Shown piece after piece: positions 1 through 8,770 of a DNA stretch of 64,000 bases (position 1 is its first letter; every line of letters begins with the position of its first letter). Position numbers and translations under genes: made by a program. Source of the DNA: Mariniflexile maritimum (GTDB taxonomy: Bacteria > Bacteroidota > Bacteroidia > Flavobacteriales > Flavobacteriaceae). Under the pieces are notes generated by a model. The model saw only the letters and a program-made list of their open reading frames with translations, was not told the DNA's origin and made no database searches. The DNA lies in the NCBI RefSeq assembly GCF_009746565.1, contig NZ_WRPN01000002.1, positions 1 through 64,000 of the forward strand, read 5' to 3'.

Positions 1-125
1 GCTTTACAAATAGAATCGATTTTTAGTGGTTCACTTTCATCCGCTGTAGGTGGTTCACTTTCACCCGCCGCACTATGCTCACTTTAATCCGCTGTGGGTG
101 GTATACTATGCCCGTTTTTTGCACA
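1..125. mobile_element. Terminus of an IS21-like insertion sequence (partial)
   Basis: The left edge of the window is the end of an insertion sequence that continues outside it; no transposase lies in the visible part. The junction is read from the interrupted gene on the minus strand: its reading frame is normal through the Asp codon at 125-127 and then turns into repetitive sequence. Read away from the junction, the element begins TGTGCAAAAAACGG, and multiple tandem terminal repeats follow. IS21-family elements have TG...CA ends and several internal terminal repeats bound by IstA, which fits. The family assignment rests on end structure only. Confidence 0.6.
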
Positions 126-1780
126 TCAATAAATACAATCGTATTTGGTAATTTTGGAGGGTCATCCTTTCTAAGAGCTTTTAATTCAGTCAAGAAATAA
201 GAAAAAGCAATTGCAGATTTCTCTCCTTCACTCAAATTAGTTGCAGGGTGACCACTTCTTTCAAGTGTGAACTTTTCGTTTCGTATTTCAATTTTTATAT
301 CATCTCGATGAAGAAAAATTTCTAAAATATCATTCAATTCCGTTTGGCCTTTTACACTGCTTTTTAGCTGAGCTTCAAGAGCTAATTTATCAATTTTATT
401 TGTGGTGATTTTAGAATTGATGTTTGTTATTATTGATACTGCTTTGTTTTTATCAGATTCTTTTTTATTATAATTCTCAGCTTGTAAATATTCTGCGACA
501 TAATGGTTTAAAATTTTTGCTAATGCCTTTTTCTTATTCTCGTCAAATTCAGCTAACCAGTCATTATGAGCCTTTACAGCTTTTTTTATTTCCTTAAAAT
601 CTTCTTCAAAAGTTATTAATTCAATTTCGGTTGCAGGAATATTATTGAAATAATCGGAAGTTTTACGTTTTAAGTCCTTCCCTAACACTATCAGTTGAGT
701 TTTATATTTTCTAACAGTTTTACTGTAATTATCTATTGCCTCTTGATAATCTTTCTGAAAACTTTTTCCAAAATTCCTTTTATCAGGAAATTTTATTTTT
801 AATTTCTCTTTTTCGACATCTATTTCCTCATGTACGCTTGCAATAGTATCTTGTATTTCTTTGAGTTTTTTTGAATAGTATGAGTTTAAATCGCTAATCC
901 TATTTTCGGGTAAATTTTTCGTGCAAAATTTGCATTCTGTTGAATTTTGGTGCAGTTTTATTCCTATTTGAACCCAATCGAATAATTCTTGGTCTCCGTC
1001 TAATTCTGGAAAGGGAATTGATTTTGGAGCAGTATCTTCTAAAACCCTTTTTACTTCGTTTGCAAGGCTTTCAAGGTTTTCTGTAAAACTATAATCTTCC
1101 TTTTGTGGTTCAAAATCTTTTGTTGCAACTACATCTACTTTTATTTTATCCCGTTCAGTATTGGATAGAGTGTATTTTGTCAAATCACTTTTTACCTTAC
1201 TAGCAATTACCCTAAAATGGGAAATATTAAAGTCATCTCTTGTTAATTTACCATCTAAATAGTTTTCTCTTATGTTTTTTGCTTTGTCAGTAAACTTGCT
1301 TCCAGTTTTCTTGTCATATTTTCCAAATTCATCAACGATTTTCTGATAACGATTATCTCTGATGTTTTCTAACTGCTCTTTCTTTTTATCTAATGTCTTA
1401 ATCTTTTTATCCAGTTCACCCGATGGGTCACCAAGATAAAATGATATCGGTTGAATGTCTGAATTTGGTACATCAAATGTAAAAATCCGTTTGATGTAGT
1501 TAGTATTGAATACTTTTACGTCATACGGGAAGTTTTCTAAATCATTGTGGGTATGGTTTGTAGGTGAATTATTTTTTTCTGTAGTAAAGTCAAATTCTGA
1601 CCCTGTGAAATATTTGTTTTTATCCTTAAATTCTAAGTTTTGAAAAAGCTTTGAAAGGGTTGTTTTTCCTGAATAGTTCCAACCGTAAATGAGATTCTTT
1701 TTCTTGAAATTATCTATGCCATTCCAAGTGAAGTTTTGGAATATGCCAAAGTCTTTGAGTTTGTTGATTTTTGTAATCAT
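23..1780 (-). pseudogene. RloC-like zinc-hook anticodon nuclease, C-terminus lost to an IS
   Basis: ABC/SMC-like ATPase of the RloC/PrrC type, the anticodon nucleases that accompany type I restriction loci. Walker A is GWNYSGKTT (residues 33-41). A long coiled-coil middle carries a CxxC zinc hook (CKFC, Cys283 and Cys286), the RloC hallmark, and the ABC signature LSEGE is at 516-520. Walker B begins normally (TIVFID, 547-552) and then stops: residues 553-585 are translated IS repeats. The rest of the ATPase domain and the expected C-terminal HEPN-like nuclease domain are missing. The start codon overlaps the stop of the methylase gene (TAATG), so it was the last gene of the restriction operon. 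The product should lack both ATPase function and RNase activity. The rest may lie beyond the IS outside the window. The RloC call is strong from the hook plus context; the tRNA target is unknown. Confidence 0.75.
26..121. repeat. Four 24-bp imperfect tandem repeats at the IS end
   Basis: Units start at 26, 50, 74 and 98 with an exact 24-bp period. The first two share GTGGTTCACTTTCA followed by a CCGC core; the third (TCACTTTAATCCGC) and fourth are more diverged. They are most simply transposase-binding repeats of the IS terminus. Confidence 0.7.
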
Positions 1781-3753
1781 TAACCTAAAGTTTCATTTAA
1801 AGTTGCTTTAATCATCAACTCAGCATCAATAGAGGATTTAGTTAAGGTCTCTCTTAATTTTTCGCATTTTTCCATAAGAAAAACCAACTCTTCTTGTTTA
1901 GCAAGAGAGGGAACTTTAACCTTTACTGTTTTGATTTTAGTAACTGATAGTGAAACATTAGCCATTCCTTTCATAAGTGGAACTAATAATTCGTCTTTAT
2001 AGTTACTAAGGAAATAATAAAGGTATTTTGCTGAAAGCACCGTTTTGTCTTTTGGAACTGCTGCTGCCAAAATCGACCCTAATGCAAACTTACCTGTTTG
2101 AAAATGAATTCTTTTTAAAGATGCATGTCCGTGCCCACTGGATGAAACTAATGGAATACAAACTGCATCACAATCAAATTGATGCTCATTATGTGAACTT
2201 CTTTCTTCGGCTGTTACAACTAATGGATATTTCCCCTCTACAGCTTTTTGGATACCAGTAATACCTTTAACAACATTGCAAAGCTCTCCAATAGTTTTAT
2301 ATTCATATTCGCCAATATCCGTTAATGCTGATTGTATTTCGCTTATGTCAGATTGAATATTTGATAAATCATTAGTTAATTCATCTATTAATGTGCTTGA
2401 ATCTTTACCATTATTTTCAGGCTTTGAATTAGGATTTTTTATATCCAAATCATAATCTCTCTCAACTATTTTTTCAATAGAAACTTTCCAAGCAGATTCA
2501 TTTTCTTTTCTGTTATACCACCAATCTTTAATTGGTTGAAATTCTTCTAACTGCATTGGTTTAGTTTTGGAATAACTTTTAATTCCTTCTGGATAGGAGA
2601 GTTGATAATACCAAATTTCTTTAGTGGGGGAACCTTTCTCAAAGAACAAAAGGTTTGTTGCAACTGTTGCATAAGGTTTAAACACAGAGTTTGGTAAACG
2701 TATTATCGTATGCAAATTACAATCTTCTAATAATTTCTGTCTAATCCTTTGTTTTACACCTTCACCAGCTAAAGAACCGTCGGGCAACACAATTCCTGCT
2801 TTTCCACCTTGTTTTAGTAAGTGTATCATCAAGATTAAAAAGAGGTCAGCACTTTCTTTTGTCCTAAAATTCTGAGGAAAATTGTTTTCATTATTGTTTG
2901 CAACAATACCGCCAAAAGGTGGATTTGCCAAAATTGTATTTACTCGGTTTTTCTCTGTATAATTGCTCAATGGTTGTTCTAAACTATCACGAAATATAAT
3001 ATTTGGAACTTCTATGTCGTGCAAAATTAAGTTGGTTGTAGCTAACAAATAAGGTAATGGCTTGTATTCCCAACCAATTATATTTTCTGCAATGCTTTGC
3101 CGTTCTTCAACGCTGTTGGCCTGTTTTTTCAAGTGTTCGATTGCTGCCGTTAGATAGCCACCAGTACCACAAGAAGGGTCAAGAATTTTATCGCCCAATT
3201 GCGGATTTATAATTTCGGTAATAAACTGAGTAATTGCCCTAGGGGTATAAAACTCACCCGATTTACCCGCAGATTGAAGTTCCTTTAGAATGGTTTCGTA
3301 AAGTTCGCCAAATGCGTGTTTGTCTTTGGTTGTGTTAAAATCAATTTCATTGAGTTTATTCAGTACCTTGCGGATATTAGTTCCGCTTTTCATGTAGTTG
3401 TTATTGCCTTCAAAAACTTCACGAAGTATCAACGCTCGTTTGTACTTCACACCTTCCGATGGCACAAGCTGAATATCTTTTAATTGCTTGAAAAGTTTAT
3501 TGTCAACAAAGCTTTGAAGTTCATCACCTGTAATTCCTTCATCATCGCCAGCCCATGCGTCCCAATGCAATTCGGCTGGTATCGGACTCACATAATTGTC
3601 GTCCATTAATTCAAGTTCCTTGTCTTTGTCGGAAAATATTTTGTAGAAAAGCATCCAACCCAACTGCTCAATGCGTTGAGCATCGCCATTCAGCCCAGTA
3701 TCTGTCCACATTATTTTGCGGATGCTGTTCAATATTCCTTTTAAGTTTGCCAT
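1780..3753 (-). CDS. hsdM: Type I restriction-modification methylase HsdM fused to one HsdS-like recognition domain
   Basis: N6-adenine DNA methyltransferase of a type I system. An HsdM N-terminal helical domain (about 1-150) precedes the catalytic domain, with motif I DPSCGTGGY (192-200) and motif IV NPPF (277-280). After about residue 440 a linker and short coiled coil lead into a segment (about 480-640) that resembles one target recognition domain of HsdS, ending in a KQEELVFLMEKCEKL-type helix. It is 657 aa, against roughly 500 for a plain HsdM, and no separate hsdS is seen. Two such fusion chains would be needed to read a two-part site, so a palindromic recognition sequence is plausible (inference). 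The gene starts 8 bp after the FRG gene and its stop overlaps the next start. Confidence 0.85.
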   Translation of the reverse strand: MANLKGILNSIRKIMWTDTGLNGDAQRIEQLGWMLFYKIFSDKDKELELMDDNYVSPIPAELHWDAWAGDDEGITGDELQSFVDNKLFKQLKDIQLVPSEGVKYKRALILREVFEGNNNYMKSGTNIRKVLNKLNEIDFNTTKDKHAFGELYETILKELQSAGKSGEFYTPRAITQFITEIINPQLGDKILDPSCGTGGYLTAAIEHLKKQANSVEERQSIAENIIGWEYKPLPYLLATTNLILHDIEVPNIIFRDSLEQPLSNYTEKNRVNTILANPPFGGIVANNNENNFPQNFRTKESADLFLILMIHLLKQGGKAGIVLPDGSLAGEGVKQRIRQKLLEDCNLHTIIRLPNSVFKPYATVATNLLFFEKGSPTKEIWYYQLSYPEGIKSYSKTKPMQLEEFQPIKDWWYNRKENESAWKVSIEKIVERDYDLDIKNPNSKPENNGKDSSTLIDELTNDLSNIQSDISEIQSALTDIGEYEYKTIGELCNVVKGITGIQKAVEGKYPLVVTAEERSSHNEHQFDCDAVCIPLVSSSGHGHASLKRIHFQTGKFALGSILAAAVPKDKTVLSAKYLYYFLSNYKDELLVPLMKGMANVSLSVTKIKTVKVKVPSLAKQEELVFLMEKCEKLRETLTKSSIDAELMIKATLNETLG

Positions 3754-3761
3754 ATATTATT

Positions 3762-4766
3762 CTAAAAAAAATCTTGGTTCAAATAATGTTTAAATGAGTT
3801 ATTTGCTATTGATTCTTCCTGAGGGTAAATATACTCAGCATTTATTGGAAATCTTTTCCCTTTAGTTAGTTTTAAGGTTATATACTCATATAAAGACTTA
3901 TGAATATTTAAGCAAGTAATTTTAGGTAGATAGTATGGGCTATCTTTAACTCGTTGATTTTGGCCTTGAAAAAAATATTCTAATGGCTTGTCTTCACTAC
4001 CGTTAAAAATGAAAAGCCCTTTTTGATTAATTATATTCAAATTTTGTTGATTCCAAACTAAATTAAAAGAGGGTCTATTTTTCAAACTAAAGGCGAACCC
4101 ATTTCTTTTATAGCCTGGGATTTGAGCCAGTTGGATTTGAGCTAAATTATTATAATTAAAATTTTCCAAATCATTTAATACCTGATCAGCGTTAACCTTT
4201 GGTGAATTTTCTAAAATATCATCAATTTGTGATAAACTAGATTGAATGTATTCAAGATAATTAATTAAGTCCCTCCATTTAGTATCAATAATATAAATAG
4301 AACAGTAATTGTCAATACTATTATCGGAATTTGAATATTTTAAACCGTCGGTTGCAAAAAACAATGCATTTTCAAAATTGTAAGTCCAATCCAATAATGG
4401 GGTCGGCGCACCATAATGCTGCAAAAAACTTAATACCGAAATATCAAAAGCTGGCTGTCCAAAAGCATTGAAAAATTTTTCAAGTAATCTATTCTGCCAA
4501 TTTTTTGCATTATTTATTTCAAGACTTATAAAATCAATAAAACTATGACCAAGTTTTTGCAATTCAAGATTTAACCAATGCCTTTGAGCTGAATTATAGA
4601 GTTTATATTTAGCCTCAGTCATACCTCTAAAGACCAAACCGTATTTTGATTGTTCCTTTTTATAAGCTGCTAACAATTCATTAAGGTGTTCTTTTGAATC
4701 TACATTTATATGCTCAAAATAATTACTCTTTTGTTCAATACTATTATATATTTCAACTTTAGCCAT
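3762..4766 (-). CDS. FRG-domain protein embedded in the type I restriction operon
   Basis: 334-aa protein with the FRG domain signature: LVFRGM near residue 45, a downstream YNSAQRHW helix, and the PTPLLDWTYNFENALFFA block near 120-140 that is conserved in FRG proteins. There is no signal peptide or membrane segment, so it is cytoplasmic. Its ATG shares a base with the hsdR stop (TAATG) and it ends 8 bp before hsdM, so it is co-translated with the restriction genes. FRG proteins recur in defence loci but have no firmly assigned biochemical activity that I know of. A modulatory or effector role tied to the restriction system is inference from position. Confidence 0.75.
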   Translation of the reverse strand: MAKVEIYNSIEQKSNYFEHINVDSKEHLNELLAAYKKEQSKYGLVFRGMTEAKYKLYNSAQRHWLNLELQKLGHSFIDFISLEINNAKNWQNRLLEKFFNAFGQPAFDISVLSFLQHYGAPTPLLDWTYNFENALFFATDGLKYSNSDNSIDNYCSIYIIDTKWRDLINYLEYIQSSLSQIDDILENSPKVNADQVLNDLENFNYNNLAQIQLAQIPGYKRNGFAFSLKNRPSFNLVWNQQNLNIINQKGLFIFNGSEDKPLEYFFQGQNQRVKDSPYYLPKITCLNIHKSLYEYITLKLTKGKRFPINAEYIYPQEESIANNSFKHYLNQDFF

Positions 4767-7159
4767 TAAGCTCCTGATTTATATAATTCTTGCTCTAGTT
4801 CTTTTATTGCTTTCAAGTATTTTGCCTTACTTCCAAATTGTTTTATGATTTCCATTGGAGAACCAAAATCAGTTAAAGGTTTTACTTTTAGAATATCCAT
4901 ACTTTCAATATTGGTAACACCTTCGTCTGCATATTTATCAAGCAAACTTTCTAAAACCTTTCGGGCTTCTTTACCATATTTTGTAAAGTAATCACGTTTT
5001 TTCACATTGTTTGCTCGCTCTTTTCTTGTTAGCGGTGGTTGGTCAAAAGCAACATGGCAGATTAAATCGAACAAATCAACTTCGCGGTTTACGGCATCTC
5101 GCAACGCTTCAACCAAAACACCTTGTTCTTCCAACTCTTTTATAATTGATTCTTTTTTGTCGGAATTGTTCCATTTATTCAAAAAGTCATCAAGCGAAGC
5201 ATATTTGCCTTTAATCAATTCTTTTGTGTGGTCTTTTAAGCTTGTAGTGATTGGTTTTCCGTCATTGTCGAAATACATTTCACGACTAATCAAAATAGAA
5301 ACATCAACACCGTTTACATAAACCTTTTGTCTTGGCTCATTTATCCTGTCTGTAGATGTTTGCGGTTCAGGTTGTCGGATTTCAGGTTTGATTTGTATTT
5401 CTTCACCTGAAATTTCATCAACGATTAGAGAGGTATCATTTTCTTCTTCGTCAACAATATAGCTCAAATCGGTATCTTCGGCGACTGGTTTTATACGAAT
5501 TGGGTCACCGTCAAAATCAGGGTCGGCAAACAGGTCTGTTACATTTCTAAAGTCGAGAATGGTAAAATACATTTTGCCAAATTCTTCATTGATTCGTGTG
5601 CCTCTACCCACGATCTGCTTAAACTTGGTCATGGATTTTATCTCGGCATCTAGCACAATAACTTTACATGTTTGAGCATCAACACCAGTAGTCATTAATT
5701 CCGATGTAGTTGCAATTACGGGAAAGCGTTCTTCAGGATTTATGAAATTGTCAAGTTCTCTTTTTCCTTCATCATTATCGCCCGTAATCTGCATGATATA
5801 CTTGTAATTTTGAGCCACTAAGTCTGAATTAAGGTTTGAAAGAGCAGAACGCATTCGTTCAGCATGGTCAATGTCGGTGCAGAAAACAATGGTTTTTGCA
5901 AAACGGTCATAACCTTTCAAAAATTCAGTTAGCTTTCGTGCTACCGCTTGGGTGCGTTCTTCAATTACCAAGTTTCTGTCAAAGTCCTTTCGGTTATACA
6001 CTCGGTCTTCAACCTCATTCCCATCTTTATCAGTTTTGCCTCTTTCTGGCCGCCATCCCTCAGCATCAACATTCAGATTTACTCTAACAACTCTGTAAGG
6101 AGCAAGGAAACCATCATCAATTCCTTGTTTAAGTGAATACGTATAAAGTGGTTCGCCAAAATATTCACTATTTGAAACTTCATTAGTTTCCTTTGGTGTA
6201 GCAGTCAAACCAATATGCGTTGCTTTCTTGAAATAGGTTAGTATCTCTCTCCAAGCACTGTCTTCTTTAGCACTTCCTCTATGGCACTCATCAATAACAA
6301 TTAAATCAAAGAATTCAGGAGAAAATTGCTTGTATGCGTTCGCTTCTTCGTCAGCACCTGACAAACCTTGGTATAAAGCTAAATAGACCTCATAGCTTTT
6401 ATCAATCATGCGGTGTTTTACAACCGTCATTTTATCCTTGAAATGTTTAAAGTCACCTCTTCGTGTTTGGTCAATTAGGGCGTTTCGGTCAGCTAAGAAT
6501 AATATTCTTTTTTTCTTTCCACTTTTCCAAAGGCGGTGAATAATTTGAAAAGCTGTGTAAGTTTTTCCAGTACCAGTTGCCATAACAAGAAGAATTCTGT
6601 CTTGTCCTTTTGTAATAGCTTCGACTGTTCGATTTACCGCAATTTGTTGGTAGTATCTTGGGCTTCTTCCGCTTCCGTCAAAGTAGTAATCTTGAGCTAC
6701 CACTCTTTCTGCTTCTAGTGTTTCAATTCCCTTGTATTTCTTATATTTCTGCCAAAGCTCTTCGGGGGTTGGGAAACTGTTAATATCTAATTCAGTTTCA
6801 ATATTTCCATTGGTCGCTGTTCGGTCATGGAAAACAAAACCGTCTCCATTACTGCTAAATACACAAGGGATGTCGAGGATTCTAGCATAGTCTAAAGCTT
6901 GTTGAATACCTGCTCGAACAGAATGCTTATTGTCTTTTGCCTCAACAATAGCTATTGGAATATTTGGTTTGTAGTAAAGTATGTAGTCTGCCCTTTTTCT
7001 TGCGCCTCTGGCAGTGAGTTTTCCTCTTACGTAAATTTTACCATCCGTAAATGAAACTTCTTCAAGTAGTTGCGTTAATTTATCCCAACCTGATTTTTCA
7101 ATCGCAGGAGTAATAAACTTGGTGCATATATCTCTTTCCGATAGTGTTTTCTTGTTCAT
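4766..7159 (-). CDS. hsdR: Type I restriction endonuclease subunit HsdR (EcoEI-like)
   Basis: ATP-dependent translocase/nuclease subunit. The N-terminal PD-(D/E)xK-like nuclease core shows Asp58 and EAK at 73-75. The SF2 helicase core follows with Walker A ATGTGKT (194-200), the DECH box at 290-293, LTATP motif III and the arginine-finger block VGRGTRINE. The C-terminal 170 residues match the EcoEI-type HsdR C-terminal domain that contacts the methylase. At 797 aa it is typical of the compact EcoEI type. It is the first gene of the four-gene minus-strand operon and overlaps the FRG gene by one base. All motifs look intact. Confidence 0.93.
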   Translation of the reverse strand: MNKKTLSERDICTKFITPAIEKSGWDKLTQLLEEVSFTDGKIYVRGKLTARGARKRADYILYYKPNIPIAIVEAKDNKHSVRAGIQQALDYARILDIPCVFSSNGDGFVFHDRTATNGNIETELDINSFPTPEELWQKYKKYKGIETLEAERVVAQDYYFDGSGRSPRYYQQIAVNRTVEAITKGQDRILLVMATGTGKTYTAFQIIHRLWKSGKKKRILFLADRNALIDQTRRGDFKHFKDKMTVVKHRMIDKSYEVYLALYQGLSGADEEANAYKQFSPEFFDLIVIDECHRGSAKEDSAWREILTYFKKATHIGLTATPKETNEVSNSEYFGEPLYTYSLKQGIDDGFLAPYRVVRVNLNVDAEGWRPERGKTDKDGNEVEDRVYNRKDFDRNLVIEERTQAVARKLTEFLKGYDRFAKTIVFCTDIDHAERMRSALSNLNSDLVAQNYKYIMQITGDNDEGKRELDNFINPEERFPVIATTSELMTTGVDAQTCKVIVLDAEIKSMTKFKQIVGRGTRINEEFGKMYFTILDFRNVTDLFADPDFDGDPIRIKPVAEDTDLSYIVDEEENDTSLIVDEISGEEIQIKPEIRQPEPQTSTDRINEPRQKVYVNGVDVSILISREMYFDNDGKPITTSLKDHTKELIKGKYASLDDFLNKWNNSDKKESIIKELEEQGVLVEALRDAVNREVDLFDLICHVAFDQPPLTRKERANNVKKRDYFTKYGKEARKVLESLLDKYADEGVTNIESMDILKVKPLTDFGSPMEIIKQFGSKAKYLKAIKELEQELYKSGA

Positions 7160-7529
7160 AGAAACATTAAGCCAAATATGACATCAAATATGGTTAAATT
7201 AGTTTGAGTTACTTTTTATTTTGCTTGAAAAATTTAAATATACCAACTTTAAAATTGTGTAGGAAATAAAATATCATTTTAATAAAAAAATGCATATAAA
7301 CTTTTAGTTACTTTGCTCGGTTTTTATTTTAAAAGCAATATGTTACGCACGCCAGTCTTCACTTAAACCACACGGATTTGAGCCTTGTTATGCTATCTGT
7401 TACAATTTTACCTAGAAATAGCCAAAATTCGCTTAGAGGCGTTCATATAGAAGAGGTCAAGAAGTTTATAACGTCTATGCAATAAAACATTTTTGAGGCT
7501 CTAAGAAGCAGTATTTTAATGTTGTTATA
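7160..7529. other. AT-rich spacer upstream of the restriction operon
   Basis: About 370 bases without a credible gene. Reading on the minus strand there are two CATATTTG boxes (7173-7180 and 7185-7192), near-misses to the TAnnTTTG -7 element, just before hsdR. I see no matching -33 element. The stretch 7340-7460 has higher GC than its surroundings and no recognisable coding frame. Confidence 0.4.
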
Positions 7530-7563
7530 AAAAAGAAAACCCTGTAACAATAAAATCACAGGG
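7530..7563 (-). terminator. Rho-independent terminator after the DUF1737 gene
   Basis: Read on the minus strand, CCCTGT (7563-7558) pairs with ACAGGG (7545-7540) around a 12-base AT loop, followed by TTTTCTTTTTT. It closes the unit that begins at 8475 and separates it from hsdR. Confidence 0.7.
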
Positions 7564-7592
7564 CTTTCAGGTCTAAATGCAGAGTTCAAACA

Positions 7593-7742
7593 TTATTTTC
7601 CCATAATTACAAAATAGTCTTTATCGGGAGTTACCACCAAATTACTGGATATTTTATATCCTTTTTTCAGTAAATTATTTACTTCTTCTTCAAAATCTTT
7701 TGCCTCATAACTTTTTACAATTTTGACTTTTTTAATGTCCAT
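7593..7742 (-). CDS. Small DUF1737-like protein (49 aa)
   Basis: A 49-codon frame beginning MDIKKVKIVKSYEAKDFEEE. It has an alternating helix/strand layout with the KxxDFEEEVNNLLKKGYKI pattern seen in DUF1737 proteins, which are short alpha/beta proteins often encoded by phages and islands. It starts 4 bp after the stop of the 242-aa gene and is followed directly by a terminator, so the two are co-transcribed. The function of the family is unknown. Confidence 0.65.
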   Translation of the reverse strand: MDIKKVKIVKSYEAKDFEEEVNNLLKKGYKISSNLVVTPDKDYFVIMGK

Positions 7743-7746
7743 TTGA

Positions 7747-8475
7747 TTAAATTTTATAGGTTAATACTTTATTGAAACTGAAAATCACTTTTGATAAATC
7801 ACGGCTTAAACCGTGTTCACCTGTTTGCTGCTGCTGAATTAAAGAGTGGTCATCATAGAGGTATTTTCCAACGTGCGGCCACAAATCATCATATGTCAAT
7901 CCAATCACTTTAGAAGCCTTAATAAAGTCTGTGACATCGTGCATTATTTGGACTTGGTCTTTGTGAAAAGCATAAATGCTGAACGGTTCTTTGCTTAAGG
8001 CTATTATAACCTTATTATCTTTGATGTTGAATAATTCTAAAATCCGATAGCTTATTTTCTTAGGAGCTTTTTCCAACGCACGTTTTAACTGTTGGTTGCT
8101 GTTCTGCCTTACTTCGGCATACTGAAAGAAACTATTGTTGTATTGGTACAATTCAATTATGCTGTCTTTAGTTCTTTCATGCATTTGTTCAAGTTCTTTT
8201 AACCTAGAGGTGTTTAGGTCTCTTAATTCTAAAAACTTCTCAAAAGTCAAATCCAATTCTTTAGCTGAAGCGGAATTGTCATATTCGTTTTTTTGATGTT
8301 TCATAAAGACGTCCATAAACCCGCCGTTGAGCAGGTCTTCTGATTTAATGTTTTTGACTTTTAATTTTTCCAACTCCTTTGATGCATTAATGTAAATGTT
8401 AGCTGCATTAGTGATTCTTTCAATTGTGGCGTTGTAGCCTTTTTGGTCGTAACCAATTTTTAAATTTCTGTTCAT
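7747..8475 (-). CDS. Island protein of unknown function (242 aa)
   Basis: Not recognised. The protein is soluble and charged, with long helical segments (about 10-110, rich in Glu, Lys and Leu, possibly coiled-coil) and a more globular second half containing strands around KVIIALSKEPFSIYAFHKDQ. There is no signal peptide, membrane span or Cys motif. It lies directly downstream of the iteron-like array and shares an operon with the DUF1737 gene, so a role in element maintenance, mobilisation or copy control is possible but unproven. Confidence 0.55.
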   Translation of the reverse strand: MNRNLKIGYDQKGYNATIERITNAANIYINASKELEKLKVKNIKSEDLLNGGFMDVFMKHQKNEYDNSASAKELDLTFEKFLELRDLNTSRLKELEQMHERTKDSIIELYQYNNSFFQYAEVRQNSNQQLKRALEKAPKKISYRILELFNIKDNKVIIALSKEPFSIYAFHKDQVQIMHDVTDFIKASKVIGLTYDDLWPHVGKYLYDDHSLIQQQQTGEHGLSRDLSKVIFSFNKVLTYKI

Positions 8476-8543
8476 AATGTTTTTTGTTTTATCAAGCAGA
8501 TTATTAAAAATGCTGCTTTAGTTAATTTTTTAATGAATGAGTA

Positions 8544-8732
8544 TGTAGGGTAATTTTTAAAAACTTTTATATATATGTATATATGTGCATTTATTTTTAT
8601 AATTACTCTACTTGCTCTACAAATAGGTTTAAAATCAGCATTTATGGTGGGTTAATTGTGTAGGGTAACTTGTAGAGTAATAAATGGGAAGCTCTACATA
8701 TTCTACAATTTAGTGTAGAGCAAGTAGGGCAA
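8544..8732. repeat. Iteron-like array of TGTAGRGYAA motifs, candidate replication origin
   Basis: The 10-base motif T-GTAGRGYAA occurs in forward orientation at 8544-8553, 8659-8668, 8671-8680, 8714-8723 and 8724-8732 (the last lacking its first T). It is inverted at 8603-8611 (first T also absent) and 8612-8621, with a degenerate inverted copy at 8689-8698. Several copies are adjacent, about one helical turn apart, and the block at 8603-8621 is the near-exact reverse complement of 8714-8732. The array sits right behind the helicase gene in an AT-rich stretch containing ATATATATGTATATATG (8570-8586). Iterons next to the initiator gene are typical of satellite and plasmid origins; the origin call is inference. 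Confidence 0.6.
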
Positions 8733-8770
8733 TTTTTAATTTTAATTTTGTTTTCCATTTTCTCTAAGTT

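Noticed and set aside
26-121. Four regularly spaced repeats as a possible CRISPR fragment
   Set aside because: Units are directly adjacent without unique spacers and diverge from one another; they fit IS terminal repeats.
23-124. Basic C-terminal tail of the RloC-like protein as a real domain
   Set aside because: It is translated from IS terminal repeats after the native frame breaks in Walker B.
5007-5321. Plus-strand open frame inside hsdR (and similar frames opposite or inside other genes)
   Set aside because: Shadow of a well-supported gene on the other strand, with no domain of its own.
7340-7460. Integron attC-like sequence (GTTACGC, GTTATGC, GTTACAA blocks)
   Set aside because: The blocks do not match the GTTRRRY/RYYYAAC core sites and no integron integrase or cassette array is present.
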